A stretch of 62,988 nucleotides of DNA from Geobacillus zalihae NBRC 101842 (GTDB lineage Bacteria > Bacillota > Bacilli > Bacillales > Anoxybacillaceae). Where the stretch lies: positions 1-62,988 of the forward strand of contig NZ_BCPV01000004.1 in the NCBI RefSeq assembly GCF_001544135.1. The letters are read 5' to 3'. Positions 46,691 through 55,938 of the stretch are shown here, in pieces. Position numbers and translations under genes: made by a program. Below the pieces are notes generated by a model. The model made no database searches, was not told the DNA's origin, and saw nothing but the letters and a program-made list of their open reading frames with translations. Positions within the stretch are counted from its first letter, which is position 1. Each line of letters begins with the position of its first letter.

Positions 46691-47636
46691 TATGCAGCCA
46701 CTCTTTCACAAAATCAGGAAGTGATTCGCGCCAACAGTCGCGCCACCATAATCGAAGTTTTTTAGTGCTCCATCCGATTTCGGTTGTGCGGAGCGAATGA
46801 ATGCGCCAATACATCGGCCCGCGGAGAAATACACTTTTCCAAGCAGCCGCTTCCAATTGCTTGGATGATAAAACGGCTGGATGCGAATCACTTTCTGTGA
46901 AGACAACGGTTTTGGAAGAATGTTCATTGATGCCAGCGATCCAGGATTGAGATACACTCGCTCCCCTGGAAACGACAGTTTCTACGTTTTTCCTATGTTG
47001 ACGGTATAGTCGGCATGAGGGGAGAACAAGTGAAACAGATGGAATAGCTGCAAAATATCCGGGGCTGTATGCATTTGGATGTCAACGCACTGATCCAATG
47101 GATATCGCTTCACCTCAACGGAAGAGATGAGATAGAGCGCATGGTCGTGTTGGTCATAAAACAGGCGGAGCGAACGAAAAAGCGCCATCCGTTTGAAAAG
47201 TCCCGCCGTCATCGATAAAAAGCCGTATAAGAGAAACAGCTCCACAACGGGAGATGGAGAGCCAATCCAAAAATACGGAATGGCGATGCCGATGAATAAG
47301 GCCGAGAAGCCGATATCAAGCAACGCTCGCGTTTTTTCGCGCGGAACAAGAATTTTCTTTTGCTCCTTTCGCTTGCAGTTCGGCCATGATGTCATATGTT
47401 GGCACGCGGTTTCGTTTTGGCAGCGGGATGACTTCACAACTGAGCCAAAACGCGCCGAACATCGCAACAGACTGCAGCAATCCGCCTTGAACAAAACCGC
47501 ACCATGCCCAAACCGCTCCAATCAATGCAGCGAATAGCCGGACGTATAAGGCTGCGTTCCATCTTTCCAATTTTTTGGACGCCCATTGAAGGGAAAAGCC
47601 GAGAAGAAACGAAACAACCATCCCCCAATCAGACAC
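46686..47636 (-). pseudogene. Membrane protein with three lesions (yitO/yitP-like position)
   Basis: One protein is spread over three frames on the minus strand. It starts at GTG 47636 (SDWGMVVSFLLGFSLQW) with GGAGGAAG upstream and has two helices. The frame changes near 47350-47365 (an extra base in AAAAGAAAA) into KILVPREKTRALLDIGFSALF. At 46982-46984 a TAG follows VNIGKT, and the same frame goes on with KLSFPGERVYLNPG. Near 46827 a missing base in a short homopolymer leads into LRGPMYWRIHSLRTTEIGW and EWLHI, stop. The intact protein would have about 310 residues, four helices and a PH-like middle. It resembles YitP/YfjD-type proteins by position only. Confidence 0.65.
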
Positions 47637-47678
47637 ACTTGCTTCCTCCCCCTATAAACATCACTCTTCTATATGATG

Positions 47679-47709
47679 AAAAAACAGGCAGCGCGCTTCT
47701 GCCTGTTTC
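47679..47709 (-). terminator. Terminator of yajQ
   Basis: AAACAGGCAG and CTGCCTGTTT pair around a GC-rich loop; on the minus strand TTTTTTCATC follows. The stem overlaps the yajQ stop codon. Confidence 0.8.
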
Positions 47710-48199
47710 AGCGGTAGTTCACAAACTGCACGTCAATCGGCAAATCGGCTTCGCGAATGGCGGCGATCACCTTTTGCAAGTCGTCTTTGCTTTTTCCGCT
47801 GATGCGGATTTGGTCGTCTTGCACTTGGCTTTTCACTTTCAAGCCGGTGTTTTTGATGATCGTGTTGATCTTTTTCGCATTCTCTTTGTCGATCCCTTGG
47901 ACGAGCTTGGCGCGCTGGCGCACCGTGCCGCCTGCGGCCGGCTCGATTTTGCCGTATTGGATGTTTTTCGTCGCCACTCCGCGCTTAATGAGCTTGCCGA
48001 TGAGCACATCTTTCAGCTGCTCAAGCTTAAACTCGTCGTCGGAGATGAGAACGAGTTCGTCTTTCTCGAGCGAAATGTCGCTTTTGCTTCCTTTGAAGTC
48101 ATAGCGCGTCTTGATTTCTTTCATGGCGATGTTGATGGCGTTCGCCACTTCCGCCAAATCGACTTTCGATACGATATCGAACGAACTTTCTTTGGACAT
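47708..48199 (-). CDS. yajQ: YajQ family nucleotide-binding protein
   Basis: 163 aa from ATG 48199 ([18 protein letters not shown]), behind CGGGAGGTTGC; a 21-codon upstream extension has no support. Family landmarks are [18 protein letters not shown]-like, [29 protein letters not shown] and the [12 protein letters not shown] end. YajQ proteins bind RNA or nucleotides, and some bind c-di-GMP; the cellular role in Bacillus (YitK) is unclear. It is a single gene with a terminator at its stop. Confidence 0.94.
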   Translation of the reverse strand: MSKESSFDIVSKVDLAEVANAINIAMKEIKTRYDFKGSKSDISLEKDELVLISDDEFKLEQLKDVLIGKLIKRGVATKNIQYGKIEPAAGGTVRQRAKLVQGIDKENAKKINTIIKNTGLKVKSQVQDDQIRISGKSKDDLQKVIAAIREADLPIDVQFVNYR

Positions 48200-48363
48200 A
48201 AGCAACCTCCCGGGCGTGTGATGTACTTTCATTATAGAAAAAGGTGGGAGGAAAGACAACAATGATCAAAGAGGCAAGAAGGTCGGTTTCGTCTTTTAGC
48301 TGGAAGAGGCCGGCATGTAGCGCCATGCTGAAAGTGGGGGCTTGGTGCGGGGGGAACAATGTG

Positions 48364-48391
48364 AAAAAGGCGGTGTTTCGGCCGCCTTTTT
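48364..48391 (-). terminator. Terminator of the DUF3941 gene
   Basis: AAAAAGGCGG pairs with CCGCCTTTTT around a short TGTTTCGG loop. It can work in both directions. It lies ten bases after the minus-strand DUF3941 stop. Confidence 0.75.
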
Positions 48392-48401
48392 GTCATTTTG
48401 C

Positions 48402-48533
48402 TCATAGATGATCCGTCTTCTTCGAATACGCGAATTTCCCGGCTTCGCGGTTTTTCTCGCGCATCATGTTTTTCTCATGGCGCTTCGCTTGGTTGTCGCG
48501 CGCTTTTTTGTCGTTGTCGCTCGTGTTTGGCAT
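48402..48533 (-). CDS. DUF3941 small basic protein
   Basis: 43 aa, starting MPNTSDNDKKARDNQAKR and ending YSKKTDHL, with AAGGGAGGG before the ATG. It is very rich in Lys, Arg, Asn and Asp, with the phrase HEKNMMREKNR. It matches the small DUF3941 family of Bacillaceae from memory. No function is known; a spore or nucleic-acid-binding role is only a guess. The 48534-48767 stretch is AT-rich and has no gene. Confidence 0.75.
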   Translation of the reverse strand: MPNTSDNDKKARDNQAKRHEKNMMREKNREAGKFAYSKKTDHL

Positions 48534-48767
48534 CGGTAGCCCTCCCTTGTTTCGATCGTCCATCATTAGTATGCGGCAAATGGAAATAAACTATATGGAA
48601 ATAGGGGAAGGTAGTTTATGGAAAGATAAATGGAGAATTTTTCTTCACAAATGGTTCGCCACAGAGTATAATTAAGTGCAAAAATAGAGATAAATGTTTG
48701 TAATAAGGTAAATATAGGTGTTTAACGATCATTTTTTAATAAAAATGTTCATAAAGGGCAATAGAAA

Positions 48768-49245
48768 ATGAAACGAAACCCGTTTGTCCCCTTCAAGCTT
48801 CCGCTTAGCGAAGATGTCGTGAATCAAATGCGTTTTCTTTTTTGTCAGCGATGTGCTGGAACGGGATAAGCACAAGTATTACCGCTATTTGAATGATACA
48901 CGCTACACAGGAGACTGGACGCAATGGATTCAATTTTTCCTGCAATGTGTCCATTTGCAGGCGAAACAAAATGTTCGATTGATTCAAAAAGTAAACGATT
49001 TGTATGAAGAAGATTTGGAAAAGGCAAGCGCGCTTGTGAACAGCCATCATATTCGAACCGTTGTCAATGTCATGTTCCAGCACCCGATTTTTACCGCGAA
49101 CATGATGGCGGAGTTGACCGGTTTGCCGGAAGCAACGGTTCGGCGCTATTTGAATCGGTTTGAGGAGCAGAAGCTCATTTTTTCGGATGGCCGGATGCGG
49201 TCCAAAACGTACTACTACTACAACCTTCTTGATCAACTTCGGTGA
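48768..49245 (+). pseudogene. Fic family protein with internal deletion
   Basis: A start MKRNPFVPFKLPLSEDVVNQM (ATG 48768) looks like the N-terminus of a Fic/DUF4172-type protein. After about 22 codons it jumps, out of frame, near 48835 into FVSDVLERDKHKYYRYLND and TGDWTQWIQFFLQCV. It then continues with the normal Fic C-terminal winged-helix part (ELTGLPEATVRRYLNRFEEQ). The catalytic HPFxxGNGR core is gone, so the protein is inactive. An intact, different Fic protein is encoded at 55939-56688. Confidence 0.75.
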
Positions 49246-49301
49246 TGAAAACAGGCGCCTGTGTTGGGCAGGCGCCTTTGTTTCGTCCAGCGGGAAAGGC
49301 G

Positions 49302-50246
<945 letters not shown>

Positions 50247-50340
50247 TCATGTTTCTATGTTCAGTGTAGCGGTTTTCAGCTCAGAATACAACGGAAAATC
50301 GGGGACGAGAGAAAAAAGAGCTGCGGGAAGCCCGCAGCTG

Positions 50341-50541
50341 TTATTGAGTGAGCTCATCAAGCTCGGCTTGAAATTGACGCAACTGCGCTTTTTCCGCCGT
50401 GTTGGAATGCGCATAGGCAGATGACAAGGCGTTTTTGGCGATGGCAATGGCGCGGTCGACGCTCATGTCGATCTCGCCGCTTTTGGCTTGTTTCGCCTGC
50501 GCGACCGCTTTGCGCGCCTCTTGGAACAGGCGGTTGCCCAT
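50341..50541 (-). CDS. yitR: DUF3813 small protein (YitR-like)
   Basis: 66 aa, MGNRLFQEARKAVAQAKQAK, mostly helical and rich in Ala, Gln and Glu. It matches the DUF3813 family of Bacillaceae. No membrane helix or signal peptide. Starts three bases after the upstream small gene, whose last codons hold the GGAGG ribosome site. Function unknown. The downstream 50166-50340 gap contains an inverted repeat AGCTGCGGG/CCCGCAGCT at about 50320-50339 that may terminate it. Confidence 0.8.
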   Translation of the reverse strand: MGNRLFQEARKAVAQAKQAKSGEIDMSVDRAIAIAKNALSSAYAHSNTAEKAQLRQFQAELDELTQ

Positions 50542-50543
50542 CG

Positions 50544-50696
50544 CTACGCTCCTCCAAGCGACGTTTCCATCGCTTTTTCCGCTTTGCGCGCTTCCGCCTC
50601 GGCGTACGTTAAATGGTAAGGGATTCGCTTGTCATGCCGTTCAACCGCATCGACGCTTTGCTGGACGAAACGCTTCGATTTGTTTCGTTTGCCCAT
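50544..50696 (-). CDS. Small basic protein upstream of yitR
   Basis: 50 aa, too short for routine calling: MGKRNKSKRFVQQSVDAVER, then YHLTYAEAEARKAEKAME. AAGGGGGAA lies well placed before the ATG. It is very basic at the N-terminus and helical at the end. It is coupled to yitR (three-base gap, shared ribosome site), so the two are surely one transcript. A family could not be named. A TACACTAT box upstream at about 50742 on the minus strand may be its -10. Confidence 0.7.
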   Translation of the reverse strand: MGKRNKSKRFVQQSVDAVERHDKRIPYHLTYAEAEARKAEKAMETSLGGA

Positions 50697-50993
50697 GACC
50701 GATTCCCCCTTTAAAAAGTTGAAGACGCGCGTTGCGTCACGTATAGTGTAACCGCACGGGGGGAACAGTAGTAAGGAAATTCGTTACAACACAAGTCGCT
50801 CTACAAAACGGCAAGGCGGTTGGAGCAAGGTGAAAAGAGGAGCATCAGCCAGCGTTTAGATTGTAGGAAGCAGATAAGGCTGGCGATAGAGCGAGGAAAA
50901 CGCTCCGGCAAAGCGTTCGCCAACGGAGCAGCATCGAAACGGTTCTTTTTTGGAGAAACGCGCTTTTTCGTCCACCCTTAATGGATGGCGCCA

Positions 50994-51020
50994 AAAAAAG
51001 GCGGCTCGGAAGCCGCAACG
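50994..51020 (-). terminator. Terminator of yitU
   Basis: On the minus strand GCGGCT and AGCCGC pair around TCCG and are followed by CTTTTTTT. The rest of the gap 50697-50993 shows promoter-like sequence but no gene. Confidence 0.8.
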
Positions 51021-51027
51021 ATGGAAA

Positions 51028-51834
51028 CTACAAACGAAGCAAATCCTGCAAGTATACACCGACGCCGTCTTCTTCATTGGTTTTTGCCACATCGTCGGCA
51101 ATAGTTTTCAACGGTTCGATGGCGTTGCCCATCGCAACACCGAGACCGGCCCAATCGATCATTTCGAGGTCGTTGTCTTCATCGCCAAAAGCAATGACGC
51201 GCTCCCTTGGGATGCCGAAGTAGTTGGCGACTTGTTTTAAGCCCGCGGCCTTATGGACGCCATGGCGGATGATTTCAATGACATGCCACGGTTCGCTCCA
51301 ACGCCGTTGGTGGATGACGTTGGCGTACACATTCGCTAAGTGTGATTGAATCCGCTCGATATGATCATCGTCTGTGTACACGAGCACGCTCGTCGGATCT
51401 TTGCCGAGCGAGCGGCGCAAATCACCGATTTCCACGGTCGGGTTGCCAAGGCGGACGATGTCAAGCAAGACGTCGTCGTGTTGATGAAAATAAACATTGT
51501 CTAACACTTCGGCCATCATATTCTTGATTCCATAGGATTCGCTGATTTCAACAATGTCTTTGACGACCGCAAGCGGCAGCGGGTAATGGTGCATGCCCCA
51601 CGACGGCTGGCGCGGATGGTGGACAAACGCGCCGTTGAAATTGACGATCGGCGTTGTAAGCCCGAGTTCCTCGTAATACATACGGCTTGCCCGGTACGGG
51701 CGGCCGGTGGCGATGACAACAAAATGGCCAGCGTCGATGGCGCGGCGGATGACGTCTTTGGTAAATGGAGAAATCGTTTTATCCTCTTTGAGCAACGTTC
51801 CATCCAAATCCAACGCGATTAAATACGGCTTCAT
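51028..51834 (-). CDS. yitU: Cof-type HAD phosphatase (YitU)
   Basis: 268 aa of the HAD superfamily, Cof subfamily. Motif I is IALDLDGTLL, with nucleophile Asp and acid Asp two residues on. Motif II is IATGRPYRAS, motif III is the Lys in GLKQVANYFGI, and motif IV is IAFGDEDNDLEMIDWA. A mobile cap lies between II and III. Such enzymes dephosphorylate sugar phosphates, flavin precursors (FMN to riboflavin for YitU) or PLP. It is divergent from yitV with a palindrome between. Confidence 0.92.
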   Translation of the reverse strand: MKPYLIALDLDGTLLKEDKTISPFTKDVIRRAIDAGHFVVIATGRPYRASRMYYEELGLTTPIVNFNGAFVHHPRQPSWGMHHYPLPLAVVKDIVEISESYGIKNMMAEVLDNVYFHQHDDVLLDIVRLGNPTVEIGDLRRSLGKDPTSVLVYTDDDHIERIQSHLANVYANVIHQRRWSEPWHVIEIIRHGVHKAAGLKQVANYFGIPRERVIAFGDEDNDLEMIDWAGLGVAMGNAIEPLKTIADDVAKTNEEDGVGVYLQDLLRL

Positions 51835-51861
51835 GTCCGACTCCTTTGCCCTCGTTATTCT

Positions 51862-51879
51862 TTACACTACATAGTGTAA
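51862..51879. promoter_or_regulatory. Perfect 18-bp palindrome between yitU and yitV
   Basis: TTACACTACATAGTGTAA is symmetric except for the central CA. It includes a TACACT that can be the yitU -10 (with TGGACA about 18 bp upstream on the minus strand). It could be an operator or simply overlapping promoter boxes. Confidence 0.45.
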
Positions 51880-51950
51880 CTCTTTTCCAAAATCGCTGTC
51901 CATATGGTACACTATACAGCGATGGAAAAAGAAAAGGGGTTTGTGCAACC

Positions 51951-52718
51951 ATGGTGATCATTGAACAGGAACAGTTGGCCGGCGTGCCGGTTCTTCACGT
52001 TGTCAAGCCGGAAAAGCGGGACGAACGGCTGCCGCTGATTTTCTTTATCCACGGCTTTACGAGCGCCAAAGAACATAATTTGCATTTCGGCTACTTGCTT
52101 GCGGAGGCGGGCTACCGCGCTGTGCTTCCCGACGCGCTGTTTCACGGCGAGCGGGACGAAGGCTTGAGCGAACGAAAATTGCAGCTGTCGTTTTGGGACA
52201 TTGTCGTGCGCACGATCACCGAAATCGAGGAGATGAAAAACGACCTTGTCAGCCACGGATTGGCGGATCCTGAACGGATCGGGCTCGCTGGGACATCGAT
52301 GGGCGGCATCGTCACGTTTGGCGCGCTCGCTGTGTATCCATGGGTGAAGGCGGCGGTGGCGCTTATGGGCTGCCCGAACTACAGCGCCTTTTTTGACGCG
52401 ATGATGGAAGAAGCGAAACGGCGTCAGATTGACATCCCGATGCCGCCGACGCTGCTTGCGCTCGAAAAAGAAAAGCTCGCCCGCTACGATTTATCCAAGC
52501 AGCCGGAAACACTCGCCGGGCGGCCGTTGTTCATCTGGCACGGGAAAGCCGACCAAGTCGTCCCGTATGCTTATACATATGAGTTTTACAAGCAAATTAA
52601 ACCACTTTATGAAGGAAACGAAGATCGGCTGCAATTCATCGCCGATCCGCACGCCGGCCATAAAGTGACGCGTGAAGCGTTTTTGGAGACGGTGCGCTGG
52701 TTTCGCGAGCATGTGTAA
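51951..52718 (+). CDS. yitV: Alpha/beta hydrolase, esterase-like (YitV)
   Basis: 255 aa from ATG 51951 (MVIIEQEQLAGVPVLHV); the frame is open 35 codons further up without support. Alpha/beta-hydrolase landmarks are FFIHGFTSAKEH, the nucleophile elbow GTSMGG, HGKADQVVPY (acid Asp) and DPHAGHKVT (catalytic His). It is a cytoplasmic esterase or peptidase-like enzyme of the YitV group; the substrate is unknown. It has its own terminator and pairs with divergent yitU, as in B. subtilis. Confidence 0.9.
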   Translation: MVIIEQEQLAGVPVLHVVKPEKRDERLPLIFFIHGFTSAKEHNLHFGYLLAEAGYRAVLPDALFHGERDEGLSERKLQLSFWDIVVRTITEIEEMKNDLVSHGLADPERIGLAGTSMGGIVTFGALAVYPWVKAAVALMGCPNYSAFFDAMMEEAKRRQIDIPMPPTLLALEKEKLARYDLSKQPETLAGRPLFIWHGKADQVVPYAYTYEFYKQIKPLYEGNEDRLQFIADPHAGHKVTREAFLETVRWFREHV

Positions 52719-52781
52719 GCAAAATCGGCAATGAGGAAACGAACATGTTTGTGGTCAGCTAAAGCGTGCTTCACAAGAGGG

Positions 52782-52816
52782 AATCCGCCTTTTAAACAAA
52801 AAAGGCGGATTTTTCG
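52782..52816 (+). terminator. Terminator of yitV
   Basis: AATCCGCCTTTT pairs with AAAAGGCGGATT, followed by TTTCG. Confidence 0.85.
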
Positions 52817-52831
52817 TTTGAGCACATTTTT

Positions 52832-52853
52832 TATTCAAATGAATATTTGAATA
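52832..52853. promoter_or_regulatory. CadC-type operator, upstream copy
   Basis: TATTCAAAT-GAAT-ATTTGAATA has nine-base perfect arms, a classic ArsR/SmtB-family operator. It overlaps the -35 box of the cad promoter. An identical copy lies 45 bp downstream. Confidence 0.8.
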
Positions 52854-52875
52854 TAAGGGGGAGATATGCTATTCT
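52847..52875 (+). promoter_or_regulatory. Promoter of cadCA
   Basis: TTGAAT (52847-52852) and TATTCT (52870-52875) are 17 bp apart. The -35 box is inside the first operator, and the start of transcription falls inside the second. Confidence 0.65.
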
Positions 52876-52876
52876 A

Positions 52877-52898
52877 TATTCAAATGAATATTTGAATA
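52877..52898. promoter_or_regulatory. CadC-type operator, downstream copy
   Basis: This is the same 22-bp sequence as at 52832-52853. It covers the expected transcription start, 20 bp before the cadC ATG. Confidence 0.8.
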
Positions 52899-52918
52899 TT
52901 GACAAGGAGCGAGAAGGA

Positions 52919-53290
52919 ATGCACCGTCATGATGTGTGCGACGTTTACTGTTATGACGACGAGAAGGTCGAGCGGGTTCAGCGGCGGCTTCGCGATGAAC
53001 CAATTGCCGAGATTGTCCCTTTTTTTAAGGCGCTTGCCGATGAAAACCGGGCGAAGATCGTGTATGCGCTTTGCGGTGAAGAGGAGCTGTGCGTCTGTGA
53101 CCTCGCAAACGTGATTGGGGCGACAGTGGCGACGGCATCACATCATTTGCGCATTTTGTATAAGCAAGGAATTGTGAAATATCGAAAAGAGGGGAAACTG
53201 GCCTTTTACTCGCTGGATGACGACCATATTCGCGAGCTGCTGCTTGTCGCGCTCGCCCATCGGAAAGAGGGGGACGGCCGTGGGGAATGA
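52919..53290 (+). CDS. cadC: ArsR/SmtB metal sensor CadC
   Basis: 123 aa from ATG 52919 (MHRHDVCDVYCYDD), with AAGGAGCGAGAAGG upstream; the longer open frame starts inside an operator. The metal-binding cysteines of CadC are present: two near the N-terminus (C7 and C11) and two in ELCVCDLANV. The recognition helix region is TVATASHHLRILYKQG. The protein binds the two operators and leaves them when Cd, Pb or Zn is bound. It overlaps cadA by 11 bases, so they are co-expressed. Confidence 0.94.
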   Translation: MHRHDVCDVYCYDDEKVERVQRRLRDEPIAEIVPFFKALADENRAKIVYALCGEEELCVCDLANVIGATVATASHHLRILYKQGIVKYRKEGKLAFYSLDDDHIRELLLVALAHRKEGDGRGE

Positions 53291-55406
53291 ACAAACATTG
53301 GATCGGCTTGAGGCCAAAACATACCGCGTGCAAGGACTGACGTGCACAAACTGCGCAGCTAAGTTTGAGCAAAACGTGAAATCCTTGCCCGGCGTGAAAG
53401 AGGCGAAAGTGAATTTCGGCGCCGCCAAGCTCACCGTTTGGGGCGAGGCGACGATTGATGAACTTGAGCAGGCAGGAGCGTTTGAACAGTTGACCATTCG
53501 TGAAGAACGAGAGCGCACGGTTCAGCGAGAGCCGTTTTGGAAGCGAAAAGAAAATCGAAATGTCTTCGCCTCTGTGGCACTGCTTCTGTTTGGCGTTGCG
53601 GCGGATGCGGCAGACAAGGGGATGCTGGCGATTGCGATGTATTTGGCGGCGATCGTGATCGGCGGCTACTCACTGTTTTGGACGGGGCTCCGGAATTTGG
53701 TCAGCTGGCAGTTTGATATGAAAACGTTAATGACGATCGCCATTCTCGGTGCAACGGCGATCGGGGAATGGCAGGAAGGGGCGGTTGTTGTCATTTTGTT
53801 CGCCATCAGTGAAGCGCTCGAGCGCTATTCGATGGAGAACGCGCGGCGGTCGATCGCTTCGTTGATGGAGATGGCGCCCGTTGAAGCGATCATTCGTCGC
53901 GGCCCCGAGGAAATGACCGTTCCGGTCGAAGACGTTCGCGTCGGGGATGTCATGATCGTCAAGCCGGGTGGAAAAATCGCTTTGGACGGCATTGTCATAA
54001 GCGGCGCCTCGACAGTGAATGAAGCGGCGATCACCGGCGAAAGTCTGCCGGTGGAAAAAACAGTGGGAGACGCAGTGTTTGCCGGGACGCTGAATGGAGA
54101 AGGATTCCTCGAAGTTGAAGTGACAAAACGGGCGGACGAGACGACATTGGCGAAAATGATTGATCTTGTGGAAGAGGCGCAAGCGGAGCGGGCTCCGATG
54201 CAAGCGTTTGTCGACCGGTTTGCCCGCTATTATACGCCGTTTGTGATCGTGACCGCGCTTCTGATCGCTCTTGTGCCGCCGCTCGTGATGGGTGGGGAGT
54301 GGCTTGATTGGATTTACCGCGGTCTTGCCGTTCTTGTCATCGGCTGCCCGTGCGCGCTCGTCATCTCAACGCCGGTGGCGATTGTGACGGCCATCGGCAA
54401 CGCGGCCCGGCGCGGCGTGCTCATCAAAGGCGGGGTATATCTCGAACAAATCGGACGGCTGCGGGCGGTGGCCTTGGATAAAACGGGGACGTTGACGGAA
54501 GGGAAACCAGCCGTGACCAATGTCGTCGTATATGAAGGGACACGTGAACAGCTGTTGGCTATCGCCGCCGCCATCGAAAAACGATCGCAGCACCCTTTGG
54601 CTTCGGCCATCATCCGCAAAGCGGAAGAGGAAGGAGCGCCGTTTCTTGACGCGTCAGTTGATGCGTTTCAGTCGTTGACCGGAAAAGGAGTCAAGGCCGC
54701 TGTCGGAAACGAAACGTATTATATCGGCAGCCCGGCCTTGTTCACCAGTTTGATCGGGAAGTTGCCCGATGAAGCGGAAAAGCAAATCTCTGCCTTCCGA
54801 GACGAAGGAAAAACCGTGATGGCCGTCGGCACGACCGATCGGCTGTTGGGTCTTATCGCCGCGGCCGATCAACTGCGGCCGTCCGCACCGGAAACGGTCG
54901 CCGCGCTGCGGCGCCTTGGAGTGGCGGAAGTGGTGATGGTGACGGGCGACCACGAGCAAACCGCACAGGCCATTGGCCGCCAAGCGGGCGTATCCGATAT
55001 TCGCGCCGGGCTGCTTCCGGAACAGAAGCTTTCGGCGATCCGCGAGTTGAAACAGCGCTGCGGCATAACCGCCATGGTCGGTGACGGGGTGAATGACGCC
55101 CCTGCCTTGGCCGCGGCCGATATTGGTGTGGCAATGGGCGGGGCGGGGACGGATGCCGCCTTGGAAACGGCCGATGTTGTGCTCATGGCCGATGATTTGC
55201 GCCAGCTGCCGTACACCGTCCACCTTGGGCGCCGAACGCTTGCCGTCATCCGGCAAAACATCGCCGTCGCCTTAGGGCTTAAAGTGCTGGCACTCGTGGC
55301 CGCCGTCCCGGGCTGGCTCACCCTTTGGCTCGCGGTGTTCGCCGATATGGGCGCGACGCTGCTCGTGACATTCAACAGCATGCGCCTGCTGCGGGTGAAG
55401 GAATGA
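53280..55406 (+). CDS. cadA: Heavy-metal-translocating P1B-type ATPase CadA
   Basis: 708 aa from GTG 53280 (GNEQTLDRLEAKTY), behind AAAGAGGGGG; the open frame begins 21 codons earlier inside cadC. One N-terminal heavy-metal domain has CTNC (C22, C25). About eight helices follow, with the CPC metal site in IGCPCALVIS, the phosphorylation site DKTGTLTEGK, the TGES actuator loop, SQHPLA (the HP motif) and GDGVNDAPALA. CPC with this set is typical of Zn/Cd/Pb export pumps. It is in the cytoplasmic membrane and controlled by CadC. Confidence 0.95.
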   Translation: MGNEQTLDRLEAKTYRVQGLTCTNCAAKFEQNVKSLPGVKEAKVNFGAAKLTVWGEATIDELEQAGAFEQLTIREERERTVQREPFWKRKENRNVFASVALLLFGVAADAADKGMLAIAMYLAAIVIGGYSLFWTGLRNLVSWQFDMKTLMTIAILGATAIGEWQEGAVVVILFAISEALERYSMENARRSIASLMEMAPVEAIIRRGPEEMTVPVEDVRVGDVMIVKPGGKIALDGIVISGASTVNEAAITGESLPVEKTVGDAVFAGTLNGEGFLEVEVTKRADETTLAKMIDLVEEAQAERAPMQAFVDRFARYYTPFVIVTALLIALVPPLVMGGEWLDWIYRGLAVLVIGCPCALVISTPVAIVTAIGNAARRGVLIKGGVYLEQIGRLRAVALDKTGTLTEGKPAVTNVVVYEGTREQLLAIAAAIEKRSQHPLASAIIRKAEEEGAPFLDASVDAFQSLTGKGVKAAVGNETYYIGSPALFTSLIGKLPDEAEKQISAFRDEGKTVMAVGTTDRLLGLIAAADQLRPSAPETVAALRRLGVAEVVMVTGDHEQTAQAIGRQAGVSDIRAGLLPEQKLSAIRELKQRCGITAMVGDGVNDAPALAAADIGVAMGGAGTDAALETADVVLMADDLRQLPYTVHLGRRTLAVIRQNIAVALGLKVLALVAAVPGWLTLWLAVFADMGATLLVTFNSMRLLRVKE

Positions 55407-55612
55407 ACGGGGGCTCCGGGCAACGGGGAACGGACCGTTTTCCGCCCCTCTGGGGGATTTGTCCTCCTTCGTGGAAAATAGTGGTGCTTTCTGACAACGA
55501 GAGACGGTATAATGCAGAGGAAAACAGCAAAGCGGATTCGGTTGGATGTTTGGGATGGCGGTTGTTAGATGTTTTGTTCTGTTTAGGAAAATCATAGGGA
55601 AGAGGGGGCGTC

Positions 55613-55858
55613 ATGAAGGGATCTCGAGAAGAAGAGAGGCATGAAACGCAACGGATAGAAGAGGTTCAACGGGTGGACGACCGGGTGTTTTCGCCGACCG
55701 AAGAGTTGGATCGGATCGCTGCGGGAGGGGCGATGAAGCGGGAAGCCCTCGATTGGCGAGGATTTCCCCGGTGGATTCGATATGTCGGATACATCGCCTT
55801 CGCTTTTTTTGTCATCGTTCCTTTGATGGCGTGGTTGTGGAACGTGTTGCTTGAATAG
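55613..55858 (+). CDS. Small membrane protein, unknown
   Basis: 81 aa, after GGGAAGAGGGGG. A charged N-terminal half (MKGSREEERHETQRIEEV) is followed by one helix (YVGYIAFAFFVIVPLMAWLW) at the C-terminus. Not recognised. The cytoplasmic part is acidic and may bind another protein. The 55407-55612 gap upstream has no gene; AACGGACCGTT there forms a short palindrome. A bidirectional terminator follows. Confidence 0.7.
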   Translation: MKGSREEERHETQRIEEVQRVDDRVFSPTEELDRIAAGGAMKREALDWRGFPRWIRYVGYIAFAFFVIVPLMAWLWNVLLE

Positions 55859-55890
55859 CCGATCAAATGCCAACCTTAGAATTGGAGCAA

Positions 55891-55928
55891 GAAAGACACG
55901 GAATCATGTCCACTTCCGTGTCTTTTTC
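55891..55928. terminator. Bidirectional terminator
   Basis: GAAAGACACGGAA pairs with TTCCGTGTCTTT, followed by TTCTTG. It stands between convergent genes. Confidence 0.85.
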
Positions 55929-55938
55929 TTGTACTGTT

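Noticed and set aside
46706-46957. Stand-alone 83-aa ORF
   Set aside because: Its first part is the third segment of the decayed membrane-protein gene; it begins after an in-frame stop and is not a separate gene.
47504-48265. 253-aa plus-strand frame over yajQ
   Set aside because: Opposite strand of a certain gene and spans its terminator.
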